This document shows, piece after piece, positions 12,167-23,500 of a stretch of DNA of 64,000 nt. A model generated the notes under the pieces. The model was not told where the DNA came from. It saw only the letters and a list, made by a program, of their open reading frames with translations, and ran no database searches. Position 1 is the first letter of the stretch, and each line of letters opens with the position of its first letter. Both the position numbers and the translations under genes were made by a program. Source of the DNA: Phymorhynchus buccinoides (Eukaryota > Mollusca > Gastropoda > Neogastropoda > Raphitomidae); contig CM065699.1 in the NCBI GenBank assembly GCA_017654935.2, positions 51,180,011 through 51,244,010 on the forward strand. The letters run 5' to 3'.

Positions 12167-12865
12167 TTAAGATACATTTAATCACACATCAAGGGCTTTT
12201 CTTTTAATATATATATTTTTTTTTTTTTACATTTTCCAGTTATTTTTTGCGTGTGTACTGCGAAAATGTGTGTTAAAATGGAAATACAAGATTGTTGTAT
12301 GCATGCATTGTAGGTAAAAATGTTTAAAATCTGTGTGCTTTTTCTTTTTCTGGATTGTACCAATTGTTCATGCTGCAACTTGGACCACAGTGAACGGATA
12401 ATATTTTTGTAATAAATAAACAAGAATTTGTTTAAATGTTACTGTACAAAAATGGTGTGTGTGAGTGACGTTTCACTTTCAAAGTATGGAACGAATAGAA
12501 TTTATCTAAAGTCTTTAAAAACATTCACATACCATTTCTCGGACTATGACTTAAGGCACACCTCATTATAAGGGAAATGTTAAGACAGTGTACGTAGTGC
12601 AGATAAAACTATTGAAAATAGATGAACCCGTCACACGCTTTGTGAAGTTTTGACATAATTATAAGATCAAATTCTTCAATCTGAAACAAAATGCAAGCTT
12701 TTTGCTTTTTGCTAGAAAAAAAAAGAATGAACAAAATCAAAAGGGATTGGAACATAGGGTTTTCGCTTTAATACAAATTTGACCCTTTCTATAAAATCAA
12801 ATATCAAAAATCTTTTCAAATGCATGCCATCACTTTCTTAATTCTCAAACAATCAAAACGACATT

Positions 12866-13105
12866 ATTAAAGGCACTCTGACCCACCACGATTAAGTCCC
12901 TTGGTTTTTTCTGGGTAGCTGTGACCCACATACAAATTTCCCCAAACTTGAAATTGAGGCTGCTCTTGAAAGTCTGTTTCGTTTTCAATTTGGGGGGCAT
13001 TTGTATGGGAGTCAAACCCGGTCAAAACAAGATTTCTTACCAGCTATAAAAGGGAAAAACACGTGAAACCCGTGATTTTGACACGTGACCTGGTGGATCT
13101 TTAAA
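12866..13105 (+). mobile_element. Family F repeat, second copy
   Basis: Near full-length match to 8727-8957 in the same orientation, bounded by TTAAAGG and CTTTAAA-like ends. Confidence 0.6.
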
Positions 13106-13302
13106 TGATCAAAATGACACTCGTTTCTGTCCTATATACTCGGATCTCTTATGCTATAAAACACAACTCATTCGTCCTTACAGATTTCTATATACACAGG
13201 TCCACACACATTGGCATGGGCGCACACAATCACACTCAAATCGAAGCACACAGCATTTGCGTACACACACACACACATATATACATACAAAGTAACACAC
13301 AT

Positions 13303-13612
13303 TAACCTTTACCGGATCATGCTTTTGACTACACGGACACGATGGCGGGGGTCTCCCACGACCCCTACTCAATGCACTGCAGTGCTCTTTAAAGTAGGGG
13401 TCGTGGGAGACCCCCGTCATCCGGACAGGTATATCAAAATTACGCGTCATATTACGTCATTTATATTTTTATACACATTAATGAAATTTAACACACTTAA
13501 AGCCATTTACATTTTTGACAAAGTCATGAAATTTCATGAAGATTGCTTAAATAGTTTTAGAGATATAACATGTTTTGTGTGTGGGCAACCCCAGAAGTCC
13601 GGTAAAGGTTAA
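13303..13612. mobile_element. Second piggyBac-type MITE, 310 bp
   Basis: It starts TTAACCTTTACCGGA and ends TCCGGTAAAGGTTAA, that is, TTAA target sites plus exact inverted ends different from family C. An internal hairpin (arms 13341-13369 and 13393-13421) lies close to the left end. Confidence 0.8.
13341..13421. repeat. 29-bp-arm hairpin inside the MITE
   Basis: The arms match at 28 of 29 positions around GGGGGTCTCCCACGACCCCT. The loop contains the self-complementary GCACTGCAGTGC. Confidence 0.8.
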
Positions 13613-13729
13613 AGGAAATGCCCACCACTCATTCTGATAAGAGACTCTCAAACTATAACACCCCCCTGCCCCCTCACACCCGAATTTACTTAATTTTAAA
13701 AAAAAAAGCAATAAGTGGTTTTTAAGCAA

Positions 13730-13912
13730 TGAATATTTTTCGGACTATAAGGCGATACTTTTTTTCCCCCCAGACTTCTGACCCCTGCGCCTTATAATAT
13801 GACTACTAAAACAGTAAAAAAAATATAACAAAATCTGAATTTTATGTTAAAAATTGGGGGGGGGGGGGGTGGGGGGGGGAAGGGTGGAGTCTTATAGTCT
13901 GAAAATTATGGT
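13730..13912. mobile_element. MITE with GACTATAAG-type inverted ends
   Basis: The left end TTTTTCGGACTATAAGG pairs with the right end CTTATAGTCTGAAAAT. The centre has a long G run. It directly precedes the family D element at 13921. Confidence 0.6.
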
Positions 13913-13920
13913 AGTATGAA

Positions 13921-14105
13921 TACAGTGGAACCTCCCTTATAAGACGTCCCATTATAAGACCCTCCCCATACAATTACAAGACCTGGTACTTCTCCGAGAC
14001 ATTGCCCTTCTTTGTAAGTATTAAAATTACCTCCCTTATAAGACCCCTCCTTTATAAGACCTCATTTTGGGTGATTTTTTAAGGTCTTATAAAGGAGGTT
14101 CAACC
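13921..14105 (+). mobile_element. Family D MITE, pogo/Tc1 type
   Basis: It starts with TA and CAGTGGAACCTCCCTTATAA. The interior repeats the CCCTTATAAGACC motif in both orientations. The right end is incomplete (GGAGGTTCAACC). TA target sites and CAGTG ends point to the Tc1/mariner-pogo group. Confidence 0.7.
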
Positions 14106-14500
14106 AAAGATATTCTAAAAGGGTCAGATGGATTACTTAAAAGCTCGGCGAACCGGGCTGATAGAGTTATCGTTAGTGCGGACGTGTACACTATTCACAG
14201 TGGAGGCTATCCAAAAACTCAGACTGGAACTTGAACGGAGAAATTCAACTGGCCTATCGATGTGTAAAATGTGTACACTGCTTTTTCAAAGGGACATAAC
14301 CAGTGTTTCTGTCCTCACTACTCATATAGGGAAAAGAGACCGGATGTTTGTCTTCCCCTCTACAGTCTTTGGTTCAACTGTATTAAAAAGTGTACATTTA
14401 TTAAGCGTTTTTTATCAGGCACAAAGGACTTTACAATTTGCAGGGTGTCATTGAAACAAGAAAGACATAGGAACATTAATTGATGGCAAACATATAGATA
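14106..14500. other. Unique sequence between two family D copies
   Basis: No exon with supported splice sites was recognised, although open frames are present on the plus strand. Confidence 0.4.
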
Positions 14501-14684
14501 TACAGTGGAACCTCCCTTATAAGACCTTAAAAATCATGCAAAATGAGGTCTTATAAAGGAGGGGTCTTATAAGGGAGGTAATTTTAATACTTACAAAGAA
14601 GGGCAATGTCTCGGAGAAGTAGGTCTTATAATGGGAGGGAGTCTTATAATGGGAGGTCTCCTGTAAGGGGGGTCCCACACTGTA
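14501..14684 (-). mobile_element. Family D MITE
   Basis: It is bounded by TACAGTGGAACC and a degenerate GGTCCCACACTGTA end, with the same interior as the copy at 25355. Confidence 0.7.
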
Positions 14685-14839
14685 CACAGTTATAAGACAA
14701 AACTAACGAAGAAATTCATTTTTGAAAAATAGGAACATTGCCTGGATCACGCATTAGACATAGTAAGGCACACACCACGGATGAGCAAAAGCAGACACAC
14801 ATTTTCACACATAAAATATGCACAGCGCACACTAGCACA

Positions 14840-15030
14840 CACACACTAAACAGACATACACTCACTCACACACACATGTACACGCACAACACAACACACC
14901 AACAATACACACAACACACATAGTCGACACACGGGGGTACACGCACAACACACACACCAACACACACAAGTACGCACAAACACAAACACAAACACATGGC
15001 CACAAACACACACACAAACAACATAAAACA
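14840..15030. repeat. CA-rich microsatellite region
   Basis: Interrupted CA and CAACA runs. Confidence 0.85.
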
Positions 15031-15035
15031 GTCCC

Positions 15036-15336
15036 AACCTGGGGAGGGAATCTTTCGTAAAAATAGTTCCCCCACCTTCTGGAAGTTTCTGTGCTTGTAA
15101 CTTCCTCTAATCTGCCACTCTCTTTGACTCTGCCTTTTCCCTTTGCTTTCTATCAATCTACTATCTTCCTGACTTATCGGCCCATTGTCCTGCCTTTTTT
15201 CAAACAAAAATCTTCCATTAATTTTCTCCTTTGAGCTCCTCCGAATTCAGAATGTGTCGGCTGTACTCAGCGGGGAGACCAGTGAAAACTGAAAAACTGA
15301 CACATACGTAGTTTACCCATTATGGCCTGGGAACGC
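15036..15336 (+). mobile_element. Family A SINE-like element, 3' type 2
   Basis: It has the GTTCCCCCACCTTCTGGAAG head, slightly 5'-truncated, and the ATTATGGCCTGGGAACGCAG end. It is in the opposite orientation to the copy at 7819. Confidence 0.65.
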
Positions 15337-15589
15337 AGGCATGATAATGTTCAGAGGATTCTCTGAATTCAGAGAAAAGTGAACACAGGTAATCAAATGT
15401 CAGGAGGGGTTTTAAGCTCGAGGAGACGCCCTTTCCCCAAGTTTGAACAGGTTATTCATCTTCAACTACAATTGCCTCCTGATCATACACTATACAGAGC
15501 TTTTAGTCCCTTGATTACACCAAGAGATATCTCCTGAAACCCTGGTCATATTTTGCAGAGAAAAAAGGCTTTTCCTCCATTGCCTTACC

Positions 15590-16145
15590 TGACAACACAC
15601 ACACACAGCACACACAACACACACACACAATCATTCAGGATGTGAATCGGTGTCGATGTGTTCTGGTTGGAAAGGTTTGATGAAATGCTTCGCTTGTGGA
15701 GTAGGGTCATACACTACACACACCACACACACACACACACACACATGAAAGCACACTCCACAACACACACACACACAGAGGATCATTCAGGATGTGAATC
15801 GTGTCGATGTCTCACAACTGGCTGGAAAGGTTTGAATGAAATGCTTTCGCTTGTGGAGTAGGGTCATACACTACACCACACACACACACACGCCACCAGA
15901 CACACACATGAAAGTCAATACACACACACAACACACACTACACACTGCAGTGACACACACATGAACAGCATCCCACACACACCCACACAGAGGATCACTC
16001 AGGATGTGAATCGGCCCGATCCGATCCCCCGGTGTCGATGTCTCACTACTGGCTGGAAAGGTTTGATGGGGTGCTTCATCCGTGGTGTGGGGTCGTACAC
16101 TACTGCGTCCGCAAACGAATCCTGTGCTGAACAACACACACACAC
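15590..16145. repeat. Three copies of a 95-bp unit joined by CA runs
   Basis: A unit beginning TCAGGATGTGAATCG and ending GGGTCATACACTAC occurs at about 15630-15725, 15779-15872 and 15990-16110, separated by CA microsatellites of different length. Confidence 0.75.
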
Positions 16146-16439
16146 AATACACATCTTATAAAACATGCACATAGAACACAATTCACAGCAAAACTTGGGC
16201 AAATTCATGTCAGTGATTTCCAAATTTCCTAAGATCAGACAATTACTGGTGTGCGGATGTGTACACGCATGTGCGTGTATGTGTGTGCATGCGCGTTCGT
16301 TCGTATGGGTGTACAAATTTCACACCTACTGTTGACGTCCACAATCACAAATTTGCCCAAATCTCTCATCTTGGAATTAACGCTGGATTTTTCATGCCAA
16401 TACAGTTGACTATAACCGTATTTTTTTCCGACTTTTTTT

Positions 16440-16560
16440 TCTGACCAACTTTTTTAAGTGCTGTGGGATTTTTACGTACGTAAAGCGTAGCGGGTCCGAC
16501 TTGCTTCAAGTCCCCGTCGCCAGGATTCGAACCCGGGTCACTCACGCATTGAAACTGTTC
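16440..16560 (-). mobile_element. tRNA-like SINE fragment
   Basis: On the minus strand the segment CCGGGTTCGAATCCTGG is a good B box, as in a tRNA-derived SINE head. No full cloverleaf was recognised. Confidence 0.45.
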
Positions 16561-16710
16561 CCTTTTTGCTTGTTATTTCATTATTATGTTCTGTTCCAGT
16601 GTCTTATTACTTTTGGCAGCCAATATTGTGTAACATATCTGTGTTTGAGCGCCTTGTATAAGCTTTAAGCTTGTTGTGCTCATTTGCATTTGTTTATGTT
16701 GCTGCTATAG

Positions 16711-17096
16711 GTGTAGAGTGGCACAGTGGTAGCGCGTTCGCCTCGTGTCAAGTAAACCCGAGTTCAAACCTGGGTACAGGGGATCCTTTTCCTTTCACTT
16801 TGCACTAGGCCTTACGATCTGAACGTGGAGTCTTTCGAATGAGACGATAAACCGAGGTCCCGTGTGCCCATGCACTTAGCATACGTTAAACCCAGTGGCA
16901 ACAAAAACGTAGTCATTTGGTCAAAATTTGCCCACCCACCCATTTCCTTCCTCATCAGTCACAAAAAATTTGCATGCAAAATGTGTTTTTTTATAATTGG
17001 GTGGCGTGCTTCTGGCTGCAACGTGCTCTCCAGGTGGGAGCAACCCGAATTTCACAGACGCCTCTGTGACTATAAAGTACCTAATACCTAATATCT
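16711..17096 (+). mobile_element. Family B tRNA-derived SINE, near full length
   Basis: The head carries an A-box-like TGGCACAGTGGTAGCG and a B-box-like GAGTTCAAACCTGG. The body has the conserved segment around GAGACGATAAACCGAGGTCC, and the end runs into short TACCTAA repeats. The conserved central block resembles core domains shared by many molluscan SINEs. It is the best copy in the window. Confidence 0.85.
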
Positions 17097-17120
17097 ATAT
17101 TGATTTTCAATAAAATTTGT

Positions 17121-17367
17121 TTGACCCTTTCAACGCTAGCCATTCCTCAGCCAAAATTTACCATTAAACTTACCCGGGTAGAGAACAGATTTCCTCTGCA
17201 ATATTGGGGATTCCTCTATGACATGCATAAAATAGGGCCTGTCCTTACCTCCCACAATTAAGAACATAAAGATCATTGGTACCAGACCCTCATTTGATGC
17301 CTTTTAGTGACATGGGTGTTAAATCATTGTGGTGCCAAGAGGCGACCAGTGGCGATGAAAGGGTTAA
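17121..17367 (+). mobile_element. Family C MITE
   Basis: It has a GACCCTTTCAACGCTAGCC left end and GGCGATGAAAGGGTTAA right end. The left TTAA has decayed to TTGA. Confidence 0.7.
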
Positions 17368-17438
17368 AAACCAAACTGGCAGGCGAATGTCTTAACCACT
17401 CTGCCAACTTCCTTCCTTCCCGACGGTCGTGGCACTCA

Positions 17439-17537
17439 CTAGTAATAGGCGTAGAAGAGGCTGTAGTAGACCAGCAGGCCCAACACCACGATCACCGTCA
17501 TTATGACGTACAGGCCTGTTGTCCTGTCCACGTCCGT
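17439..17537 (-). CDS. Last exon of the zinc-finger gene (membrane anchor)
   Basis: It follows the acceptor TTTGTTTCAG, begins in phase 0 and ends at TAG (17441-17439). It encodes 32 residues, mostly a hydrophobic helix followed by FYAYY. The 17-bp array begins only about 18 bases upstream of the splice acceptor. Confidence 0.8.
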   Translation of the reverse strand, partial: TDVDRTTGLYVIMTVIVVLGLLVYYSLFYAYY

Positions 17538-20500
17538 CTGAAACAAACCACACTTCGATCAATACCGTAGTTCTATCAATACTGTGGTTCTATCAATCAA
17601 TACCGTAGTTCTATCAATACCGTGGTTCTATCAATACCGTAGTTCTATCAATACCATAGTTCTATCAATACCGTTTCTATCAATACCGTAGTTCTATCAA
17701 TACCGTAGTTCTATCAATACCGTAGTTCTATCAATACCGTAGTTCTATCAATACCGTAGTTCTATCAATACCGTAGTTCTATCAATACCGTAGTTCTATC
17801 AATACCGTAGTTCTATCAATACCGTAGTTCTATCAATACCGTAGTTCTATCAATACCGTGGTTCTATCAATACCGTAGTTCTATCAATACCGTAGTTCTA
17901 TCAATACCGTAGTTCTATCAATACCGTAGTTCTATCAATACCATAGTTCTATCAATACCGTAGTTCTATCAATACCGTAGTTCTATCAATACCGTAGTTC
18001 TATCAATACCGTAGTTCTATCAATACCGTAGTTCTATCAATACCGTGGTTCTATCAATACCGTAGTTCTATCAATACCATAGTTCTATCAATACCGTGGT
18101 TCTATCAATACCGTAGTTCTATCAATACCGTAGTTCTATCAATACCATAGTTCTATCAATACCGTGGTTCTATCAATACCGTAGTTCTATCAATACCATA
18201 GTTCTATCAATACCGTAGTTCTATCAATACCGTGGTTCTATCAATACCGTAGTTCTATCAATACCGTGGTTCTATCAATACCGTGGTTCTATCAATACCG
18301 TAGTTCTATCAATACCGTAGTTCTATCAATACCGTAGTTCTATCAATACCGTAGTTCTATCAATACCATAGTTCTATCAATACCGTAGTTCGTGGAAACC
18401 AATAAAAGGGAAACAACTCGCTGTTCCTAGTAATCCTGAGACCTTCCCATTGTAGTTGCTTCCCTTAGACTGTCTCTGTATGCTTGTATCAAAAAAATGA
18501 TGTGTTTTTGCATAGCTCTGTGTGTGTGGTGTGTGTGTGTGTGTGTCCACAGTGCAGGCGTGTGCGTGCGTAACGTGTGCTGTGTGTGTGCTCCCATGTG
18601 TTTTATTTGGTTTAACCCTTTCGCTGCTAGTCATTTTTCAGCCAAAAAATACCATTAAACTTAACTGGGTAGAGAAAAAAAAACTATCTGCAATATTGCA
18701 AATTCCTCTCTGACATTATATAACATTAGGCCTATCCTTACCACCCAAAATTAAGAAAACAGGGTCTTCAGATAACAGACCCTGATTTGATGCCTTTTAG
18801 AGACATGGGTGTTAAACCATTGTGGTGCAAAAATATGCGACATTGGCGGTGAAAAGGGTTAAAAACTTTTATTCAATGTCAAGTAATACATACAATACAA
18901 CAAATACCGTTAGAGCAGCGACAAGCTTAAAGCTTATAGTGTGCTCATTAAGATGTGTTTTATTTAGAACTAATTTACATATGTAAAAAATATGTCCTTC
19001 AATCCAGTATGTCTCATTTCTCGAACGATTGTGTCTTAATATCTTTCAACCCTTTCCCTGCCAGCATTTTTTTTTAGCATTTTAGTAGTTGTTTTTTTGG
19101 TTTATGGCCATAATGGGTAAGGTACTATATAATGTGTCCGGCTTTCAGTTTTCACTGGTCTACCCCGCTGCGCACAGCCGACACATTCCGATTTCGGAGG
19201 AGCTCAAAGGAGAAAAATTATTTTGAAGATTTTTTTTATTAAAGGCAGGAGAATGGGCCAACTAGTCAGAAAGATAGTAGACGATAGAAAGCAAAGGGAA
19301 AAGGCAGAGTCAAAGAGAGGGGCAGATTAGAAGAAGTTACAAGCACAGAACTTCCAGAAGGTGGGGGAACTATTTTTATACGAAAGCCCCCCCCCCCCCA
19401 CCCCCCGGGTATCCCCATGGGGACGCTTCCGTCTAAAACACCCTCCAGAAATGAACACTGCGGCATCTTATCCACCCCAACCGACTCACGGATGCAAAAG
19501 GTATTTCCCAGTACTTGGAGCAGGTCAGATACGAGCACAGCTCGATCGTGGTCACATCTGCAACAAAACAACCACACTCTACTGGAAAAAACAACAACGA
19601 CCAGCAAATACCAATAATTATGAGCATTACGCAATCATAGCAAACAAAATACTAACACAAAAAGTTCATTACCGTAATTCCAAGCCACTTCGTAATATAG
19701 GCCTCTGCAACTGGGGTTATTAACGCCATTGACAGTGAGAGTGATTGCTCTTGCTGGTCAGTACTGACAAGGGCATTCACTCTTGCGAAAGGCAGCCCAT
19801 TTAGTTGCATCAAATAGGGTTATTGGTGAGAGTTATCCCCCTGTTTGGTCAGTACTGAACCATCTTCCCCCACCCACCAAGGGCATTCACTCTTGCAAAA
19901 GGTGTTCGTTGCACACCCTACTTTTTTTCTTTAATCTGAAAGAGTCAGGGGCAGATGATTCTGATGCTTTTTAGTGACATGGGTGTTAAAACCATTTGTG
20001 GTGCAAAAATGTGACATTGGCAGTGAAAGGGTTAAAAAACCACATAGAGTAGGATATGCCCCATACTTATAACAAACAACTCGTGTGTGTGGATGTCATG
20101 AATGGATGTGTTTGTGTATTAGTATGTATATCTGTCTTGTTTTTCTTCACGTCTATGCCATATGTATTTTACATTATTATAGTACATTGTATCTATGTAT
20201 TGAAATGTGGTTGTTTTCAAGTCCATGCGCACACAAAGACGAATTCTTCCTAACCCCTTCACTGCCAGAGAAAGATTGAGAAATTATCGATTTTCTTATT
20301 ATATAATTTTTTAAAAGACCAAACACCTGTTATACTCGATCTGAGAAAATGGTCTAGATATATATATATATATCCTTCCTGTCTTGTCCTAAACCAAAAA
20401 CCACCATTCCAGGACTATGACATCATCAATGACATCACACACCATGCCGGACTGGGCATGGAGGGGGCTAACAATGGTGCATGGGAAAAACTACATCAGT

Positions 20501-23500
20501 CACTCAGAATGTTTTGAGCAAAAGCCAAAAATAATCAACAACCCCCAAAATATCCATTTTCCTATTTAGGGCATATTTATGTCTATTTGTATGTATTCTA
20601 CCAGTATCTAAAACATGAAAGACAATTATTGAATGATTTCTTTGTTTATTTGATCGTTTTCTAAATCAAGTCAATAGAAACAAAGAGGCAAAATTGTATC
20701 TTCTATGCCCGATTTCTGCATAATCATCTATTTCGAATGCCAAACTTCAAACAATTATAAAATAAAAACCAGACAAGATAACTCAATTCGGTTTTCTGTG
20801 TATTAACAAGGAATCTTTGCTCCACCATGAAAAATTTAAAATTCTCAATTTATGCCAAAATTCCATTATGTCTGGTTTTCCCATGCACCATCACAATTGA
20901 TTGATTGGCTGATTGATTGTTTGGATGATTGATTGATTGGATGATTGATTGATTGATTGGATAATTGACTGATTCGTAGGTTCCCACCTGTCAACCATTG
21001 TGTCTCGTTGTCGGTGAGTCCGGAGGGAACGCAGGAATCCACCATCAACTGCAACAGAAACCACACTTACAATACTATCTGTATTGTTAAAAATTCAGGA
21101 CTTTACTGGTGTTGCACTGCCTCCAGGCATTGCCTCCAGGATCGTTCCCACCATCTTTATATCTACTAATGTCCCATATGTGTCTGTTCCAGACCGGAGG
21201 ACGTTAAGCAGAATTTTCTCTTTCACACTTATGGCATGGGTCGACATCTCCACAGTTACTGTTCTTTGCCTTTCCCTTGAGTTTCTCCTGAGTTACTGTT
21301 CGTTGCCTTTCCCTAGAGTTTCTCCTGAGTTACTGTTCTTTGCGTTTCCCTAGTTTCTCAGGAATTACTGGTCTTTGCGTTTCCCTAGAGTTTCTCCAGA
21401 GTTACTGTTCTTTGCGTTTCCCTAGAGTTCTTTCTTCAGAGTTACTGTTCTTTGCGTTTCCCTAGAGTTTTTTTTTTTGCTGTTCTGAGTTACTGTTCTT
21501 TGCGTTTCCCTAGAGTTTCTCCAGAGTTACTGTTCTTTGCGCTTCCCTAGAAGTTTTCTCCTGAGTTACTGTTCTTTGCATTTCCCTAGTTTCTCCAGAG
21601 TTACTGTTCTTTGCGTTTCTCCAGAGTTACTGGTCTTTGCGTTTGCGTTTCCTAGTTTCTCAGAGTTACTGTTCTTTGCGTTTCTCCAGAGTTACTGGTC
21701 TTTGCGTTTCCCTAGTTTCTCCAGAGTTATTCGTCTTTGCGTTTCCCTAGTTTCTCCAGAGTTACTGTTCTTTGCGTTTCTCCAGAGTTACTGGTCTTTG
21801 CGTTTCCCTAGTTTCTCCAGAGTTACTGTTCTTTGCGTTTCTCCAGACTTACTGGTCTTTGCATTTCTCTAGAGTTTCTCCAGAGTTGTTATTGTTCTGT
21901 GTACTTCCATGGAGCTGTGTTGTAGATTGAACGACTGGCGTGTATTCCAGTATTCTGTTGTGAGGGGTATACACAAGACTAAACCAGATTGACCGACTGG
22001 CGTGTATTCCAGTATTCTGTTGTGAGGGGTATACACAAGACTAAACCAGATTGAACGACTGGCGTGTATTCCAGTATTCTGTTGTGAGGGATATACACAA
22101 GACTAAACCAGATTGAACGACTGGCGTGTATTCCAGTATTCTGTTGTGAGGGGTATACACAAGACTAAACCAGATTGAACGACTGGCGTGTATTCCAGTA
22201 TTCTGTTGTGAGGGGTATACACAAGACTAAACCAGATTGACCGACTGGCGTGTATTCCAGTATTCTGTTGTGAGGGGTATACACAAGACTAAACCAGATT
22301 GACCGACTGGCGTGTATTCCAGTATTCTGTTGTGAGGGGTATACACAAGACTAAACCAGATTGACCGACTGGCGTGTATTCCAGTATTCTGTTGTGAGGG
22401 GTATACACAAGACTAAACCAGATTGACCGACTGGCGTGTATTCCAGTATTCTGTTGTGAGGGGTATACACAAGACTAAACCAGATTGAACGACTGGCGTG
22501 TATTCCAGTATTCTGTTGTGAGGGGTATACACAAGACTAAACCAGATTGACCGACTGGCGTGTATTCCAGTATTCTGTTGTGAGGGATATACACAAGACT
22601 AAACCAGATTGACCGACTGGCGTGTATTCCAGTATTCTGTTGTGAGGGGTATACACAAGACTAAACCAGATTGAACGACTGGCGTGTATTCCAGTATTCT
22701 GTTGTGAGGGATATACACAAGACTAAACCAGATTGACCGACTGGCGTGTATTCCAGTATTCTGTTGTGAGGGATATACACAAGACTAAACCAGATTGACC
22801 GACTGGCGTGTATTCCAGTATTCTGTTGTGAGGGATATACACAAGACTAAACCAGATTGACCGACTGGCGTGTATTCCAGTATTCTGTTGTGAGGGGTAT
22901 ACACAAGACTAAACCAGATTGACCGACTGGCGTGTATTCCAGTATTCTGTTGTGAGGGGTATACACAAGACTAAACCAGATTGACCGACTGGCGTGTATT
23001 CCAGTATTCTGTTGTGAGGGGTATACACAAGACTAAACCAGATTGACCGACTGGCGTGTATTCCAGTATTCTGTTGTGAGGGGTATACACAAGACTAAAC
23101 CAGATTGACCGACTGGCGTGTATTCCAGTATTCTGTTGTGAGGGATATACACAAGACTAAACCAGATTGAACGACTGGCGTGTATTCCAGTATTCTGTTG
23201 TGAGGGGTATACACAAGACTAAACCAGATTGACCGACTGGCGTGTATTCCAGTATTCTGTTGTGAGGGATATACACAAGACTAAACCAGATTGAACGACT
23301 GGCGTGTATTCCAGTATTCTGTTGTGAGGGATATACACAAGACTAAACCAGATTGAACGACTGGCGTGTATTCCAGTATTCTGTTGTGAGGGGTATACAC
23401 AAGACTAAACCAGATTGACCGACTGGCGTGTATTCCAGTATTCTGTTGTGAGGGATATACACAAGACTAAACCAGATTGAACGACTGGCGTGTATTCCAG

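Larger units (their letters stand above)
19048..20035 (+). mobile_element. Family C MITE split by later insertions
   Basis: The left end (AACCCTTTCCCTGCCAGC) lies at 19048 and the right end (GCAGTGAAAGGGTTAA) at 20035. Between them lie a family A element and an exon of the zinc-finger gene. The ends may therefore come from two different copies; this pairing is an inference. Confidence 0.4.

Noticed and set aside
17556..18391. Possible CRISPR array because of regular short repeats
   Set aside because: Units are head-to-tail at 17 bp with no spacers, in a eukaryotic intron. The 62- and 77-bp arrays also lack unique spacers.
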